Origin: Streptomyces sp. V3I8
GTDB lineage: Bacteria > Actinomycetota > Actinomycetes > Streptomycetales > Streptomycetaceae
Direction of reading: 5' to 3'
Assembly: GCF_030817535.1 (NCBI RefSeq)
Contig: NZ_JAUSZL010000001.1
Coordinates: forward strand, 1-56,573
DNA length: 56,573 nucleotides
Position numbers and translations under genes: made by a program. Shown here piece by piece: positions 33,587 through 41,951 of this stretch. The notes below the pieces were generated by a model, which saw only the letters and a list, made by a program, of their open reading frames with translations, ran no database searches and was not told the DNA's origin. Position 1 is the first letter of the stretch; the number at the start of each line of letters is the position of its first letter.

Positions 33587-33764
33587 AGAGCGGTTGTTTT
33601 CACCCGCCGTAGCTGAAAGGCGCGCCTCGGCTGTTCAGGACTGGTGCACCTTCTTGCTTTTGGATCTTTTGGTTTCCGGCCTGACCTGCGGTCGGGCATG
33701 CTGGAAGGTGCTTGCGTCTTGTGACGGGGACGGGAGCGATTCCCCGGGGTGGCCGGCCTGCCTC

Positions 33765-34295
33765 TTAGTCGATGCTGCGGGCGCCCCGGGGCCATCCGCT
33801 CAGCGCGGGTACCGGCTGGATGCTGTGGCAGTCCGGCGTGAGCGGGTCGTGCGGGGAGCGGCCGTGGGTTGGCCGGAGCTCCGCGAGGATGTCGATGAGG
33901 TGCTCTTCCGTGTCGAGGACGATGTCGGTGTAGCCGCGCCCGCAGGTGCACGGCGCGATCAGCGTCAGTACGTCGCTCGCCCCGTCGGACTCCGAGATGC
34001 GCAGCGTGTGGTGCAGCCACAGGCCCCCGCCCAAGGACGCCACCGCAGCGGACTCCAAGCGGCGGGTTCCGCGCTCGCGCACGGACGGGTAGCCGTGCCA
34101 GATGTCGGGGTCGACGGCCTGTTCGAGTGTGTACGTGTACGTGTTGAAGATCAGGTGTGCGGCCGTCGTCTCGGCTGCGTCGCGCTCTTCGTCCTCGGAC
34201 GCCTCGCCGACCGCTGCGGCGGCGATCTCCATCAGGTGTGCCAGCGGGGAGTCCGGCTCGTACGGGCAGGCCGGAGTGTTCAGGGTGTGGGTCAT
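33765..34295 (-). CDS. Hypothetical protein (176 aa) of the transfer block
   Basis: I start at the ATG at 34295. The product has an acidic helical N-terminal half (LAHLMEIAAAAVGEASEDEERDAAETTAAHLIFNTYTYTLEQAV) and a beta-rich part with a CxC pair (LIAPCTCGRGYTDIVLDTEEHLIDILAEL). It contains no membrane span. The family is unknown to me but the CTCG...D motif is like zinc-containing small proteins in the same block. Confidence 0.6.
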   Translation of the reverse strand: MTHTLNTPACPYEPDSPLAHLMEIAAAAVGEASEDEERDAAETTAAHLIFNTYTYTLEQAVDPDIWHGYPSVRERGTRRLESAAVASLGGGLWLHHTLRISESDGASDVLTLIAPCTCGRGYTDIVLDTEEHLIDILAELRPTHGRSPHDPLTPDCHSIQPVPALSGWPRGARSID

Positions 34296-34344
34296 CGGCT
34301 CTCCTGTCCGGGGCAGGTCGTGCTCGGGCCGGGCTGTCCGGTCC

Positions 34345-34401
34345 TGCGCCGGGCCCCGCACCGGCCGCCGGGATGTCGGCGAGGGTGCGGGGCCCGGCGC
34401 A
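34345..34401 (-). terminator. Hairpin with 18-bp stem
   Basis: TGCGCCGGGCCCCGCACC (34345-34362) pairs with 34384-34401 around a 21-base loop, immediately after the stop of the minus-strand gene at 34408. Confidence 0.75.
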
Positions 34402-34407
34402 GGAGCG

Positions 34408-34887
34408 TCAGACCAGGGCGCCGATCACGGCGAGCAGGAGCAGGGTGAGGGCGGTGAGGATCAGGTCGACCGCCCACTGCAGGTGGCCGAACTTGCGCAC
34501 GGCGATCGTGGACAGGATGCGGATGCGGGCGGCGCGGATGTCGCCGTGCAGCACCTCGCGGATGTCGGTTTCGCTCATGCGTGCCCAGGCCGGGAACGAC
34601 TCCGGGCCGCCACCGTGTAACCGGGGGCGCACGACCATGAGCAGCAGCACGGAGGCCGCCATCAGTGCCAGGACGGCCGCCATGACGCAGGCCTGTGTGA
34701 AGAGGGGCAGCGGTTGGCCTGCGAGCGAGGCGAGGCCGGCCAGGACCGCGCCGGTGAACGCGAGCAGCAGGCTGGATTTTCCGTCGGTGCGGGCGATCTC
34801 CATGCTGACGTGGGCGCAGGCCGCGTCCAGGTTGCGGTCGGTGTGGGCGCTGGAGTGGTCGGGAAGGGTCAGGGCGGGCAGGGCCAT
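34408..34887 (-). CDS. PycTM/DUF5706-like membrane effector-type protein
   Basis: AAGGAG precedes the ATG at 34887. The pattern is that of Pycsar-type TM effectors (DUF5706): EIARTDGKSSLLLAFTGAVLAGL (helix into span 1), ACVMAAVLALMAASVLLLMVVRPRL (span 2), SETDIREVLHGDIRAARIRILSTIAVRKFGHLQWAVDLILTALTLLLLAVIGALV (soluble helix and span 3). In characterised Pycsar systems the protein is switched on by a cyclic mononucleotide from a linked PycC cyclase and damages the membrane. No PycC-type cyclase is next to it here; a GGDEF gene is about 2 kb away. Homologues also appear in conjugative elements without a cyclase, so a defence role is not shown. Confidence 0.8.
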   Translation of the reverse strand: MALPALTLPDHSSAHTDRNLDAACAHVSMEIARTDGKSSLLLAFTGAVLAGLASLAGQPLPLFTQACVMAAVLALMAASVLLLMVVRPRLHGGGPESFPAWARMSETDIREVLHGDIRAARIRILSTIAVRKFGHLQWAVDLILTALTLLLLAVIGALV

Positions 34888-34903
34888 GGCGGCTCTCCTT
34901 GAG

Positions 34904-35371
34904 TCAGGCGGCGAGGTAGTGGGCGGGGCTGGCCGGGAGGGTGTAGGTGGCCGGGTCGGCGGGGATGCCCTCCGCGCATTCCAGGCAGCTGCCGAGGGTG
35001 CGCAGCGGAAGACAGAACATGTACCGGCGACGGCAGAGGGGACAGGTGGACCTGGCGGCCATCGCCCGGTCCAGCGCCCACTCCTGAGCGAGCGTCGGCA
35101 CCCGCTTGGGCCGGGCCAGGTGGACGTCGTAGAGCCAGGCGCGGCCGCGGTGCCCGGGCAGGCAGGACCACTGCGGGGTGTAGCGGCAGCGCGTGCAGCG
35201 CAGGATGCCCACCACACCGCCCCGGCCGGGGCTGACGTTGCGCTCCCGAAGCTGGCGGCGGGTGAGGAGGTGGTCGGGACAGTCGCGGCCGCGGTCGTAC
35301 TCCGGCAGCCCGGCGGCCCCGCGGGGTGTGCGTATCTGCGGGCAGCCGCGAGGACGCGTGTGCTGGCGCAT
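34904..35371 (-). CDS. RRQRL-type zinc-binding protein
   Basis: The motif RRQLRERNVSPG (residues 38-49) followed by ILRCTRCRYTPQWSCL, STCPLCRRRYMFCLPLRTLGSCLECAEG matches the RRQRL-motif zinc-binding proteins recorded in Streptomyces mobile elements. At least three CxxC knuckles suggest two zinc sites. It starts at the ATG at 35371 inside TGATG, coupled to a 35-residue gene upstream. Function is unknown. Confidence 0.8.
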   Translation of the reverse strand: MRQHTRPRGCPQIRTPRGAAGLPEYDRGRDCPDHLLTRRQLRERNVSPGRGGVVGILRCTRCRYTPQWSCLPGHRGRAWLYDVHLARPKRVPTLAQEWALDRAMAARSTCPLCRRRYMFCLPLRTLGSCLECAEGIPADPATYTLPASPAHYLAA

Positions 35372-35478
35372 CACCGGATCCAGGAGCCGGGCAGCCGGGC
35401 GGGGCGGTGCGGGTAGCGGGGGCCCGGGCGAAAGGGGCGGGGCCGGCCGATCCGGCGGCGCGGGCGGGGAATGAGCAT
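35371..35478 (-). CDS. Small Arg/Pro-rich peptide (35 aa)
   Basis: GGAGGAACTGCCC lies 8 bases before the ATG at 35478. The 35 residues, MLIPRPRRRIGRPRPFRPG followed by PRYPHRPARLPGSWIR, are strongly basic with repeated R-P units. The stop overlaps the next start (TGATG), giving a leader-like coupling to the zinc-binding protein. It may be a small DNA- or RNA-binding peptide or a translational leader. Confidence 0.5.
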   Translation of the reverse strand: MLIPRPRRRIGRPRPFRPGPRYPHRPARLPGSWIR

Positions 35479-35507
35479 GGGCAGTTCCTCCGGGCGTCGG
35501 GGACAGC

Positions 35508-35619
35508 GCTGCGCCCCGCCGATGTGGTGCTGGTGTCGGCGGGGCGCAGCAGGTGGTGCGTTCGGCCAGGCGGCCTGTCCGGCCCTCGCCCCCGTGTGTG
35601 GGGCGGGCGAGGGCCGGGC
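35508..35619. terminator. Two strong hairpins
   Basis: GCTGCGCCCCGCCGA pairs with TCGGCGGGGCGCAGC (about 35508-35550), and CGGCCCTCGCCC with GGGCGAGGGCCG (about 35578-35619). They lie between the minus-strand gene at 35633 and the one at 35371, and presumably isolate the transcripts. Confidence 0.65.
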
Positions 35620-35632
35620 AGGGCGTCAGGTC

Positions 35633-35902
35633 TCAGCGGGTGGGGAGCAGCCGGGTGATGCGCTGGCGCACCTGGTCCCAGAGGGTGGGGTGGGTGTGCC
35701 GCCAGGCGGTGCGGTCCACGCCGTCCTCGGCGGGGAAGGTCTGGGAGGCACCGCAGGTGCACGTCCAGGCGTAGGGCTCGGGGCGGGTGTCGTCGCGGGT
35801 GGCGGTGACCGTGACGGAGCGTCCGTCGTGGCGGCCGTGGTAGGTGCCGGTCCACAACTCGTTGGGCTGCAGCTTCTTCTTCATCAGGGTTTCCGTTCGC
35901 AT
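35633..35902 (-). CDS. Hypothetical protein (89 aa) with CxC motif
   Basis: MRTETLMKKKLQPNELWTGTYH begins the product; a second ATG at 35884 is possible. VTVTATRDDTRPEPYAWTCTCGASQTFPAEDGVDRTAWRHTHPTLWDQVRQRITRLL is beta-then-helical with a CTCG pair, close in style to the CTCG protein at 33765. No membrane segment. Unknown function. Confidence 0.6.
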   Translation of the reverse strand: MRTETLMKKKLQPNELWTGTYHGRHDGRSVTVTATRDDTRPEPYAWTCTCGASQTFPAEDGVDRTAWRHTHPTLWDQVRQRITRLLPTR

Positions 35903-36021
35903 CGAAGTCGCGCCGCGTCCTGGTCGGTCGCGGCGCTCGCGGATGTGGCTGTGCGGGGCACTACGGATGCGCCGCCGACGTCGTTGCATGGGGTCGGGGC
36001 GGGGAGTGGGGTGTGGGCGCT

Positions 36022-36582
36022 TTACAGGCCGCGGGTGTCGGCCAGGCGGGCGGCGTCGGCGAGGATGCGCATCGGGGCGCGGTCGCTGCCGTGGGCGTCG
36101 TTGAAGGCGGGCACGGAGTCGACGTCGTCGCCGAACTGGCGGCGGATCGCGTCCAGCACCACCGCCGCGGCGTCGGCTTCCAGGCCGCGGTTGCCGCCGG
36201 CTTCTTTGCGGATGGCTCCGAGCAGGCAGACCGCGCCGTTCTCGTCGGTGAGGGAGCCCGCGCACCATCCGCTGGTCTGCATGCGGTGGTGGGCGCGCTC
36301 GAGGAGCCCGGCGACGCCGACGGGCGAGAGGTCGTCGGCCGGGGCCGGGGTGGGTTGGAGGGTGGGGGTGAGCGGGACGGTGACGACGTCGGCCAGGTCG
36401 ACGACCGTGTCGGGGCGGGCGGTGTTGACCTCGTAGGCGACCTTGGCTTCGTCCAGCCGTACGGTCATCGCCGCGTCCGTGGCCGCCAGCCGCGCCTCCA
36501 GGCTCAGGGCGGTGTCGCGGGCGGGGCCGGCGGTCGTCGTGGGCCCGGGAATGGTGGGGGACAGGGACGCTGGCGCGGTCAC
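36022..36582 (-). CDS. DUF6197-like protein
   Basis: GTG at 36582 with GGGAGC upstream. A disordered N-terminus leads to LERAHHRMQTSGWCAGSLTDENGAVCLLGAIRKEAGGN, then VLDAIRRQFGDDVDSVPAFNDAHGS and MRILADAARLADTRGL. This is the conserved pattern I associate with DUF6197, common in actinobacterial mobile elements. The Trp-Cys and Val-Cys-Leu-x-Gly-Ala positions are its hallmarks. It is directly downstream of the TraB-like ATPase gene's terminator. Confidence 0.7.
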   Translation of the reverse strand: MTAPASLSPTIPGPTTTAGPARDTALSLEARLAATDAAMTVRLDEAKVAYEVNTARPDTVVDLADVVTVPLTPTLQPTPAPADDLSPVGVAGLLERAHHRMQTSGWCAGSLTDENGAVCLLGAIRKEAGGNRGLEADAAAVVLDAIRRQFGDDVDSVPAFNDAHGSDRAPMRILADAARLADTRGL

Positions 36583-36601
36583 GGGAGCTCCCAAATGCAG
36601 G

Positions 36602-36634
36602 GCGCCGCGCCCCGGGGAGGTCGGGGCGCGGCGC
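36602..36634 (-). terminator. Hairpin after the TraB-like gene
   Basis: GCGCCGCGCCCC (36602-36613) pairs with GGGGCGCGGCGC (36623-36634), 16 bases past the stop of the minus-strand ATPase gene at 36650. Confidence 0.75.
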
Positions 36635-36649
36635 GCGAGCGGGTCGGGG

Positions 36650-38785
36650 TCAGGTGTTGGTGAGGTTCTTGATCGCTTCGAGTGCCTGGCGGGGTGAGGT
36701 GACCTGTGGTTCGGCACGGCGGCCGCCGGACTTGATACGCCGTTTGCCGCCGCTCGCACCGCGTCGGCGGGGCCGGTCCTCGCTGTCGCTCTCGCCCTCG
36801 TCGTCGTCCTTCTTGGCAGGCCAGAACTCGCCGGGCCGCACCGGTTCGTTCCAGTCGAACCACAGGCCGCGCTTTTCCAGCTCCCGGATTTCGTGGTCGG
36901 TGAGCCGGTTGACCTCGTCGGGGAACAGGCCGGCGAGGTCGGTGTCGAAGTCCGCGTACAGCGACCGCATGAGCACGGCGCGGCCGTTGTCCAGGACCAT
37001 GACCGCGACGCCGCCGGTGGAGACGCCGTTCTCCGGGGCGGCTTCGCCCTTCATGGCCCGCTCGATCGCGGATCCCTCCTGGCGGGAGTAGCGGGCCGGG
37101 ATGGTCGGCACGTCGAAGGCGTTTTCCATGGTGCCTTCGACGGCCTTGCGGGTGGCGCCGGGGGATCCCATGTTGAAGGTGATGGGCCGGCTGTTCTGGC
37201 GCAGGTTGTCCTTCATCTCGGTGGAGAACCCGTTGTGCGCGAACGGGGACTGTCCGGCGGGGTTGAAGCCGATGCCGTACTTCAGGCCGGTGACGGTCAG
37301 GTCGTCGCCGTCTTTTTGGATGAACTCGCCGAACAGGGCGTCCTGGGCTGCGGTCATGAATTCATCCGCGTAGATGTTCAGCTGCCGGTAGGGGCAGCGT
37401 GCATCGCCGGGCTTGTAGTCGTGCGGCTGGCCGTCGTGCGGCCAGGGCATCTCCGCGCGGATCTCGCACAGGGCGTTCGCCGCGCGCAGCTGGCGGGCCA
37501 TCCACAGGGCATTCGAGCCCTGGCGGTCGATGTACTTGCCCAGCACGGTGGTCTTTTCGTCCTTGCGGACGGTGGACAGCCACACCACCTGGCCGTTGAG
37601 GGACTGAGCGGCCATGTTGATCGCGAAGTACTGCGTCTTGCCCGAGCGGCTGACCCCGAGGATCAGGCCGTGGGCGGCGGCGTTCTTGTCGTGCTGGTAC
37701 ACCATGGTCTTGACCGGCTGGCCGGTGATGGTGAACCCGCACACGTACATGCCCTTGGCGTCCGGGGTCAGCAGCTCGCGGGTGGCAGTGAAGATCTGCG
37801 ACAGCGGCGGCTTGTCGAAGGCGCTGATCAGGAACTCGGTGCCGTCGATGAGGACGAACACGCACGAGTCGTCCTCAGGCAGTTCCAGCCCGCGGCAGAC
37901 CTTGCTCAGGTCGATGCGCGGCGTCTCCGTGGGGTCGGCCATCTTCGCCCGGTAGAACGTCACCCCGCGCACCGTGTCACGGCTCTTGTGGACCAGGACC
38001 GAGCCGGGCGCGCCGCCCTTGGGTCCGGCGACCTTGTCCGTCCAGCGTTCCTGATCGGTCGGCTTCTTGCGGCGCCGCTGATTGGCGTCCGGGGTGATGT
38101 GGGCTTCCATCCAGCCGGGCCCGCCCTTGCGGCCGGGCTGGATCGCCACCTCCGCGAGAGTGACGTCATGCGCAGAGACACCGAATGCAGCGCCCACGAT
38201 CGCCTCGGTCAGGCCGGTGATAGGCCGCCCGGTCTCCGAGGCGCGCAGCACGATGGTGAGGTCGTGCTGCATGTGGGGGTGGCGGGTGGCACTGACGATG
38301 TGGGTGCGGGCGGGCATCCCCGCGGCCTCCCACAGCAGCCGGGCGTCGCGGGTGAGCAGGTCCGCGCCGTCCGGTGCCGGGGGCGGTCCCGTCGGGGCGG
38401 GCTGCAGCTGCGCGGCGGGGATACCGAGGGCGGGGCGGTGGCGGGTGCGGGCGTGCCGGGAGAACGGCAGCACGACCAGGCCGGCGGCCGCCCATGAGGC
38501 GGCGAGCAGGCCGTCCAGCCACCACGGCCCCCACCCGGTCGTCGACTTGGCGGCGACGTCGACCGCGGCGGCGAGCACGAGCGGGGACCAGCGCAGGATC
38601 TTGCGGCCGGAGCCCTGCCCGCCGTCGCGGCAGGCGAGGAACCAGCCGCCGACCCCGGCGGCGCCGGCCAGCTGCACGACCTGGTTGACGGGACTGTCGG
38701 GGGTGATGTTGGGGGCCACGGCCAGCACGGGCGCGGCGAGCGTGTAGGCGAGGCGTTCGAGCGCGACACTGCGCGGCGTGGACAC
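36650..38785 (-). CDS. FtsK/TraB-like conjugative DNA translocase
   Basis: GAAGGAGACC precedes the GTG at 38785. About 110 N-terminal residues hold three or four hydrophobic segments (LAYTLAAPVLAVA, VVQLAGAAGVGGWFLAC, WSPLVLAAAVDVAA, LLAASWAAAGLVVLPF). The motor follows: Walker A LGVSRSGKTQ (residues 376-385), VVWLSTVRKDEKT, and Walker B LNIYADEF (469-476). The C-terminal 70 residues are charged with a basic patch (GKRRIKSGGRRAE). Streptomyces plasmids transfer double-stranded DNA with a single TraB motor of this FtsK family, and this is the only candidate in the window. Its length of 711 residues suits the family. Confidence 0.9.
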   Translation of the reverse strand: MSTPRSVALERLAYTLAAPVLAVAPNITPDSPVNQVVQLAGAAGVGGWFLACRDGGQGSGRKILRWSPLVLAAAVDVAAKSTTGWGPWWLDGLLAASWAAAGLVVLPFSRHARTRHRPALGIPAAQLQPAPTGPPPAPDGADLLTRDARLLWEAAGMPARTHIVSATRHPHMQHDLTIVLRASETGRPITGLTEAIVGAAFGVSAHDVTLAEVAIQPGRKGGPGWMEAHITPDANQRRRKKPTDQERWTDKVAGPKGGAPGSVLVHKSRDTVRGVTFYRAKMADPTETPRIDLSKVCRGLELPEDDSCVFVLIDGTEFLISAFDKPPLSQIFTATRELLTPDAKGMYVCGFTITGQPVKTMVYQHDKNAAAHGLILGVSRSGKTQYFAINMAAQSLNGQVVWLSTVRKDEKTTVLGKYIDRQGSNALWMARQLRAANALCEIRAEMPWPHDGQPHDYKPGDARCPYRQLNIYADEFMTAAQDALFGEFIQKDGDDLTVTGLKYGIGFNPAGQSPFAHNGFSTEMKDNLRQNSRPITFNMGSPGATRKAVEGTMENAFDVPTIPARYSRQEGSAIERAMKGEAAPENGVSTGGVAVMVLDNGRAVLMRSLYADFDTDLAGLFPDEVNRLTDHEIRELEKRGLWFDWNEPVRPGEFWPAKKDDDEGESDSEDRPRRRGASGGKRRIKSGGRRAEPQVTSPRQALEAIKNLTNT

Positions 38786-38822
38786 GGCGAGGGTCTCCTT
38801 CGGGAGCAGGGGAAGCAGGACG

Positions 38823-38851
38823 GGCGGCCCCGCGAAGGTCGCGGGGCCGCC
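38823..38851 (-). terminator. Hairpin with 12-bp stem
   Basis: GGCGGCCCCGCG (38823-38834) pairs with CGCGGGGCCGCC (38840-38851), between the coiled-coil gene ending at 38887 and the translocase start. Confidence 0.7.
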
Positions 38852-38886
38852 GTAAGAGGGTGTGGTGGGGGAGGGGTGAGCTGGGG

Positions 38887-39306
38887 TCAGCGGTTGAAGA
38901 ACGCGGGCTTGGGCGTCTTCTCCCGCCGGTTGGAACGGATGTCGTCCAGCGCCCCGTACAGCTGCTCGTGGGAGCGCAGGGTCACATGGGCAAGTTCAGC
39001 GGTCTCCTGCGCGCTGTCGTGCAGCTTGCGCACCTCCACCGCGGCGCCTCCCAGGGAGACCGCAACCAGGTTCGTCAGCTCCACGAACCGCACGTCCAGG
39101 TCGGCGTCGGCGATGTCGCGGGCGGTGTCCTCGGTCTGGCCGGCGTTGGACTTCATGCTGCGCCGCAGGGATGCGAGTTCGAAGGTGGCGTCGTCCAGCG
39201 CCCGGCTCAGATCCAGCAGCTTGCGCTGGACGGCCTTGTAGCGGTTGTCGCCATCGGCCGGGGCGGGTGATCCGCTGTTGGCGCGGGGCTCGAGTTCACT
39301 GCTCAT
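38887..39306 (-). CDS. Small coiled-coil protein of the transfer module
   Basis: The 139-residue product is highly helical: DNRYKAVQRKLLDLSRALDDATFELASLRRSMKSNAGQTEDTARDIADADLDVRFVELTNLVAVSLGGAAVEVRKLHDSAQETAELAHVTLRSHEQLYGALDDIRSNRREKT. Heptad-like spacing suggests a parallel bundle. It stands directly upstream of the translocase gene and downstream of the 831-residue protein and is similar in style to 42257-42739, so it may assemble with them. No named family. Confidence 0.7.
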   Translation of the reverse strand: MSSELEPRANSGSPAPADGDNRYKAVQRKLLDLSRALDDATFELASLRRSMKSNAGQTEDTARDIADADLDVRFVELTNLVAVSLGGAAVEVRKLHDSAQETAELAHVTLRSHEQLYGALDDIRSNRREKTPKPAFFNR

Positions 39307-39326
39307 CGGCAGATGTCCCTTCGAGG

Positions 39327-41822
39327 TCAGTCGTGGTGGGCGGCGGCGGATGTGTAGGTGAGGCCGGCGTCTTCCTTGGCGGCCATGTCCTGGCCGTACA
39401 CGCGGGCGACCTGAACCGCGGCCAGGCGGGCGGACTCATTCGCCAGCGCGCACTGCTGCGCGCACCGCTGCGCCTGCTGCTTCATGCGGTCCGCGGAGTC
39501 GGCGAGGTCCGTGATCAGGTTGGTGACGTCGGTGGAGATGTTGTGGTCACCGACCAGGTCGGCGGCCATGTCCCGCAGCGCGTCGGCGACCCTGCCCAGT
39601 ACCTGCATCAGGGCTTCCGCGCGCTCCTGGTTGGAGGCTGCCTTCAGGGCGATGCGCGCCATGCGCATCAGGTACTCGTCGAAGGTGATGTCCGTCTGGT
39701 GCTGGGCGGCCAGGCCGCCCGCCGCGGACGGGGTACGGACGGGCTCGGACACGCCGTCTCCTTCTATGGGGTGGGGTCGGGTGGTTCCAGGACGCGAGGT
39801 GTGCTGCTGTGGCGCGGGCGGAAGCGCCCACCCCTCTGCCGCCTCCCTGAAATCCCCGTCGTGGATGTCGTCGTGCTGCTCAGGCCGCTTGGGCGGCCGG
39901 GCAGGACGGCCCGGGAAATCGGGGGTGGGGGTACCGGTGGCGGTGTCCTGCCATGCCCGCGCCGCGGTTTCCTCCGCCTGCCGGGCTTCCTCCGCGCGCC
40001 GGGTTTCCTCCCGCACCGCTTGCTCCCGCTCGCGTGTCTGGGCGAAGCGGTGGACGTGGTCATACGTCCAGTCGTCCCAGACATCGGAGCTGCCGTCGGA
40101 CCCGCCCGTGTCAGCGCCGCTGTCCTTCGTGGAGGCGTCGGGTTTGGCGGCATCAGCGTCAGATGTCGCCGCGCCGTCCTTGCCCGGCACGGCGCCGGCA
40201 TCGCCCTTCGCGGCCTGGTCCTTCGCGGCTTCGGCTTCCGCGGCCCGGCGGCGGGCCTGTGCCTCGGCAAACCGGTCGCGCGTTTCCTGGTCGTCCTCGG
40301 AGAACCAGTGCGGGTCGTCGGCTCCGTCCTTGGCGTCCTTGCCGGATCCGCCCTTGTTGTCTTTCTCGGATCCGTCCTTGGCGGCCTGGGCGGCGCGGCG
40401 GGCCCGTTCCTCCGCGATGCGTTTGCGCAGCTGGTCGGCGTCGCCCTCGGACCAGTCACCAGCGGTGTCCTTGGGCGCCTCCTTGGCGCCGGCGTCCTTG
40501 TCCTTGCCTTCGCTGCCGTCGTTCTTCTTGCTGTCCTCGTTCTTCCTGCCCTTGTCGTCCTTGTCCTTGGCCTTGGTCTTCTTGTCCTCGGCAGCGGCGC
40601 GGCGCCTGTCCCAGCGCTCCTGCACGGTGTCGGCGACGGCCCTGCCCAGGGTGATGCGCTCCGGCCCCGTGCGCTTGGCGACGGTCTGCTTGTCCCTGCG
40701 CGCGGCCTTCCGCTCCGCTTTCCGCTCCCGCGCAGCCTGCTTGTCGGCGCGGGCCTGGTCGCGGTCCTTGCTGCGGTCCGCGAGGTGGGCGGCCTGGTTG
40801 GCGCCGCGGTGCTGCTGACGGGCCGCCTGGCGGGCCGCGGCCCGCTCCTGGCGACCACGGGACCGCTCGGAGCGGGCATCAGCCGGCGGGGACTGCTTGC
40901 GGTCCTTGCGGCCGTTGTCCTTCGCACCGCCCTTGCCTGACTCCTTCCCGGAGCCGGAGCCGGAGCCGTTGCCCTTGCCGGAGCTGCCTCCGCTGTCCTT
41001 TCCGGAACCGTTTCGCTGGCCCTTACCGGCGCCGTCAGAGCGGTTCTGACGGCCCTTGGGACCGGCGGCGGACTCGTTCTTGGCGCCGGGATTCCTACGG
41101 CCACCAGAAGAGCGATCAGCGCCCTTTCCGGCGCTGTTCGGGGAGTTCTTCGCCCCGCCCCCACCGGTGCGGCTACTGCCGGACCCGCGCCCTGCGTCAC
41201 CACCCGAACCCGAACCCGGACCGCGGCCGCCACCGGAGCCGGAGCCGCCGGAGCGGCCACCGCCGGAGCCCTTGCCGCGGCCCTTGTCCGCGCCGAAGCC
41301 GGCCGCCGACGCGTCGGATTTACCGCGCGCCGCCGTACGGTCCGCCTTCGCCTTCGTCTGGGCCTGGCGCAGTTTGTTCTGCGCTTCCAGCAGTCCGGTT
41401 TCCCGCTCGGTCTGCGCTTCCAGCAGGGCGACTTTCCGCGCGATTTCCGCCTCACGAAATGCCGAATCGCCTTCCATGCGGGACCGGGCGAGTTCGATCC
41501 GGTATTCGAGCCAGTCACCGAGGCGGTCAGCGAGAGAGCGGGACTGCTGATATGCACTCTCTCCTTCCTCGGAACTGTCGGACTGCGGATTGGGGGCCGT
41601 TACGCCTTCCGACCGAAGAGACGAGCGGGGGTCGGGCGCGGCCGGAATCGCGGGGAGTTCCATGGTGGTTTCTTCCGGCGATTCCGGCGGCGCGTCGGGG
41701 TTTTCGTCTGCCGGGGGAAGGGTGTCGGCGAAGTCGGGGGTGGGGGGCGGGGCGTATGAGGAATCACCGCTCCAGGGGCCGCGGACCAGGTTGGTGCGGG
41801 AGTCGTTGTCGGTGTCGGACAC
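39327..41822 (-). CDS. Large low-complexity coiled-coil protein (831 aa) of the transfer module
   Basis: GGGAGGTGC precedes the GTG at 41822. The N-terminal 90 residues are disordered; residues 95-175 form a coiled coil (LADRLGDWLEYRIELARSRMEGDSAFREAEIARKVALLEAQTERETGLLEAQNKLRQAQTK). From 180 to about 550 the chain is Gly/Ser/Lys-rich then Lys/Asp/Glu-rich (for example GSGKESGKGG, AEDKKTKAKDKDDKG), surely disordered. The C-terminal 150 residues are helical (ITFDEYLMRMARIALKAASNQERAEALMQVLGRVADALRD). The layout looks like a tethered scaffold or a DNA/protein-binding linker. It lies between transfer genes and is the largest protein in the window. The function is inference. Confidence 0.75.
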   Translation of the reverse strand: MSDTDNDSRTNLVRGPWSGDSSYAPPPTPDFADTLPPADENPDAPPESPEETTMELPAIPAAPDPRSSLRSEGVTAPNPQSDSSEEGESAYQQSRSLADRLGDWLEYRIELARSRMEGDSAFREAEIARKVALLEAQTERETGLLEAQNKLRQAQTKAKADRTAARGKSDASAAGFGADKGRGKGSGGGRSGGSGSGGGRGPGSGSGGDAGRGSGSSRTGGGGAKNSPNSAGKGADRSSGGRRNPGAKNESAAGPKGRQNRSDGAGKGQRNGSGKDSGGSSGKGNGSGSGSGKESGKGGAKDNGRKDRKQSPPADARSERSRGRQERAAARQAARQQHRGANQAAHLADRSKDRDQARADKQAARERKAERKAARRDKQTVAKRTGPERITLGRAVADTVQERWDRRRAAAEDKKTKAKDKDDKGRKNEDSKKNDGSEGKDKDAGAKEAPKDTAGDWSEGDADQLRKRIAEERARRAAQAAKDGSEKDNKGGSGKDAKDGADDPHWFSEDDQETRDRFAEAQARRRAAEAEAAKDQAAKGDAGAVPGKDGAATSDADAAKPDASTKDSGADTGGSDGSSDVWDDWTYDHVHRFAQTREREQAVREETRRAEEARQAEETAARAWQDTATGTPTPDFPGRPARPPKRPEQHDDIHDGDFREAAEGWALPPAPQQHTSRPGTTRPHPIEGDGVSEPVRTPSAAGGLAAQHQTDITFDEYLMRMARIALKAASNQERAEALMQVLGRVADALRDMAADLVGDHNISTDVTNLITDLADSADRMKQQAQRCAQQCALANESARLAAVQVARVYGQDMAAKEDAGLTYTSAAAHHD

Positions 41823-41867
41823 GGTGCACCTCCCTCCAAGAGGGCTTGACAGAACGTGATCTCTTGT

Positions 41868-41897
41868 GTGCACGCGTGTGCACGTGCACGTGTGCAC
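41868..41897. promoter_or_regulatory. Cluster of four GTGCAC sites upstream of the 831-residue gene
   Basis: The palindrome GTGCAC occurs at 41868-41873, 41878-41883, 41884-41889 and 41892-41897, that is, 46 to 75 bases upstream of the GTG at 41822. A regulator-binding array is likely. A TGTCAAG-like element on the minus strand lies closer to the start. Confidence 0.6.
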
Positions 41898-41912
41898 GCT
41901 TTACGCGCGCGA

Positions 41913-41937
41913 GGCCCCGCCGGAGCCCGGCGGGGCC
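41913..41937 (-). terminator. Hairpin with 11-bp stem
   Basis: GGCCCCGCCGG (41913-41923) pairs with CCGGCGGGGCC (41927-41937) around AGC, just past the minus-strand stop at 41952. Confidence 0.75.
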
Positions 41938-41951
41938 TTCGCTGGTGACGT

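Noticed and set aside
36893..38497. A 534-codon plus-strand open frame
   Set aside because: Antisense shadow of the TraB-like translocase; no motifs.
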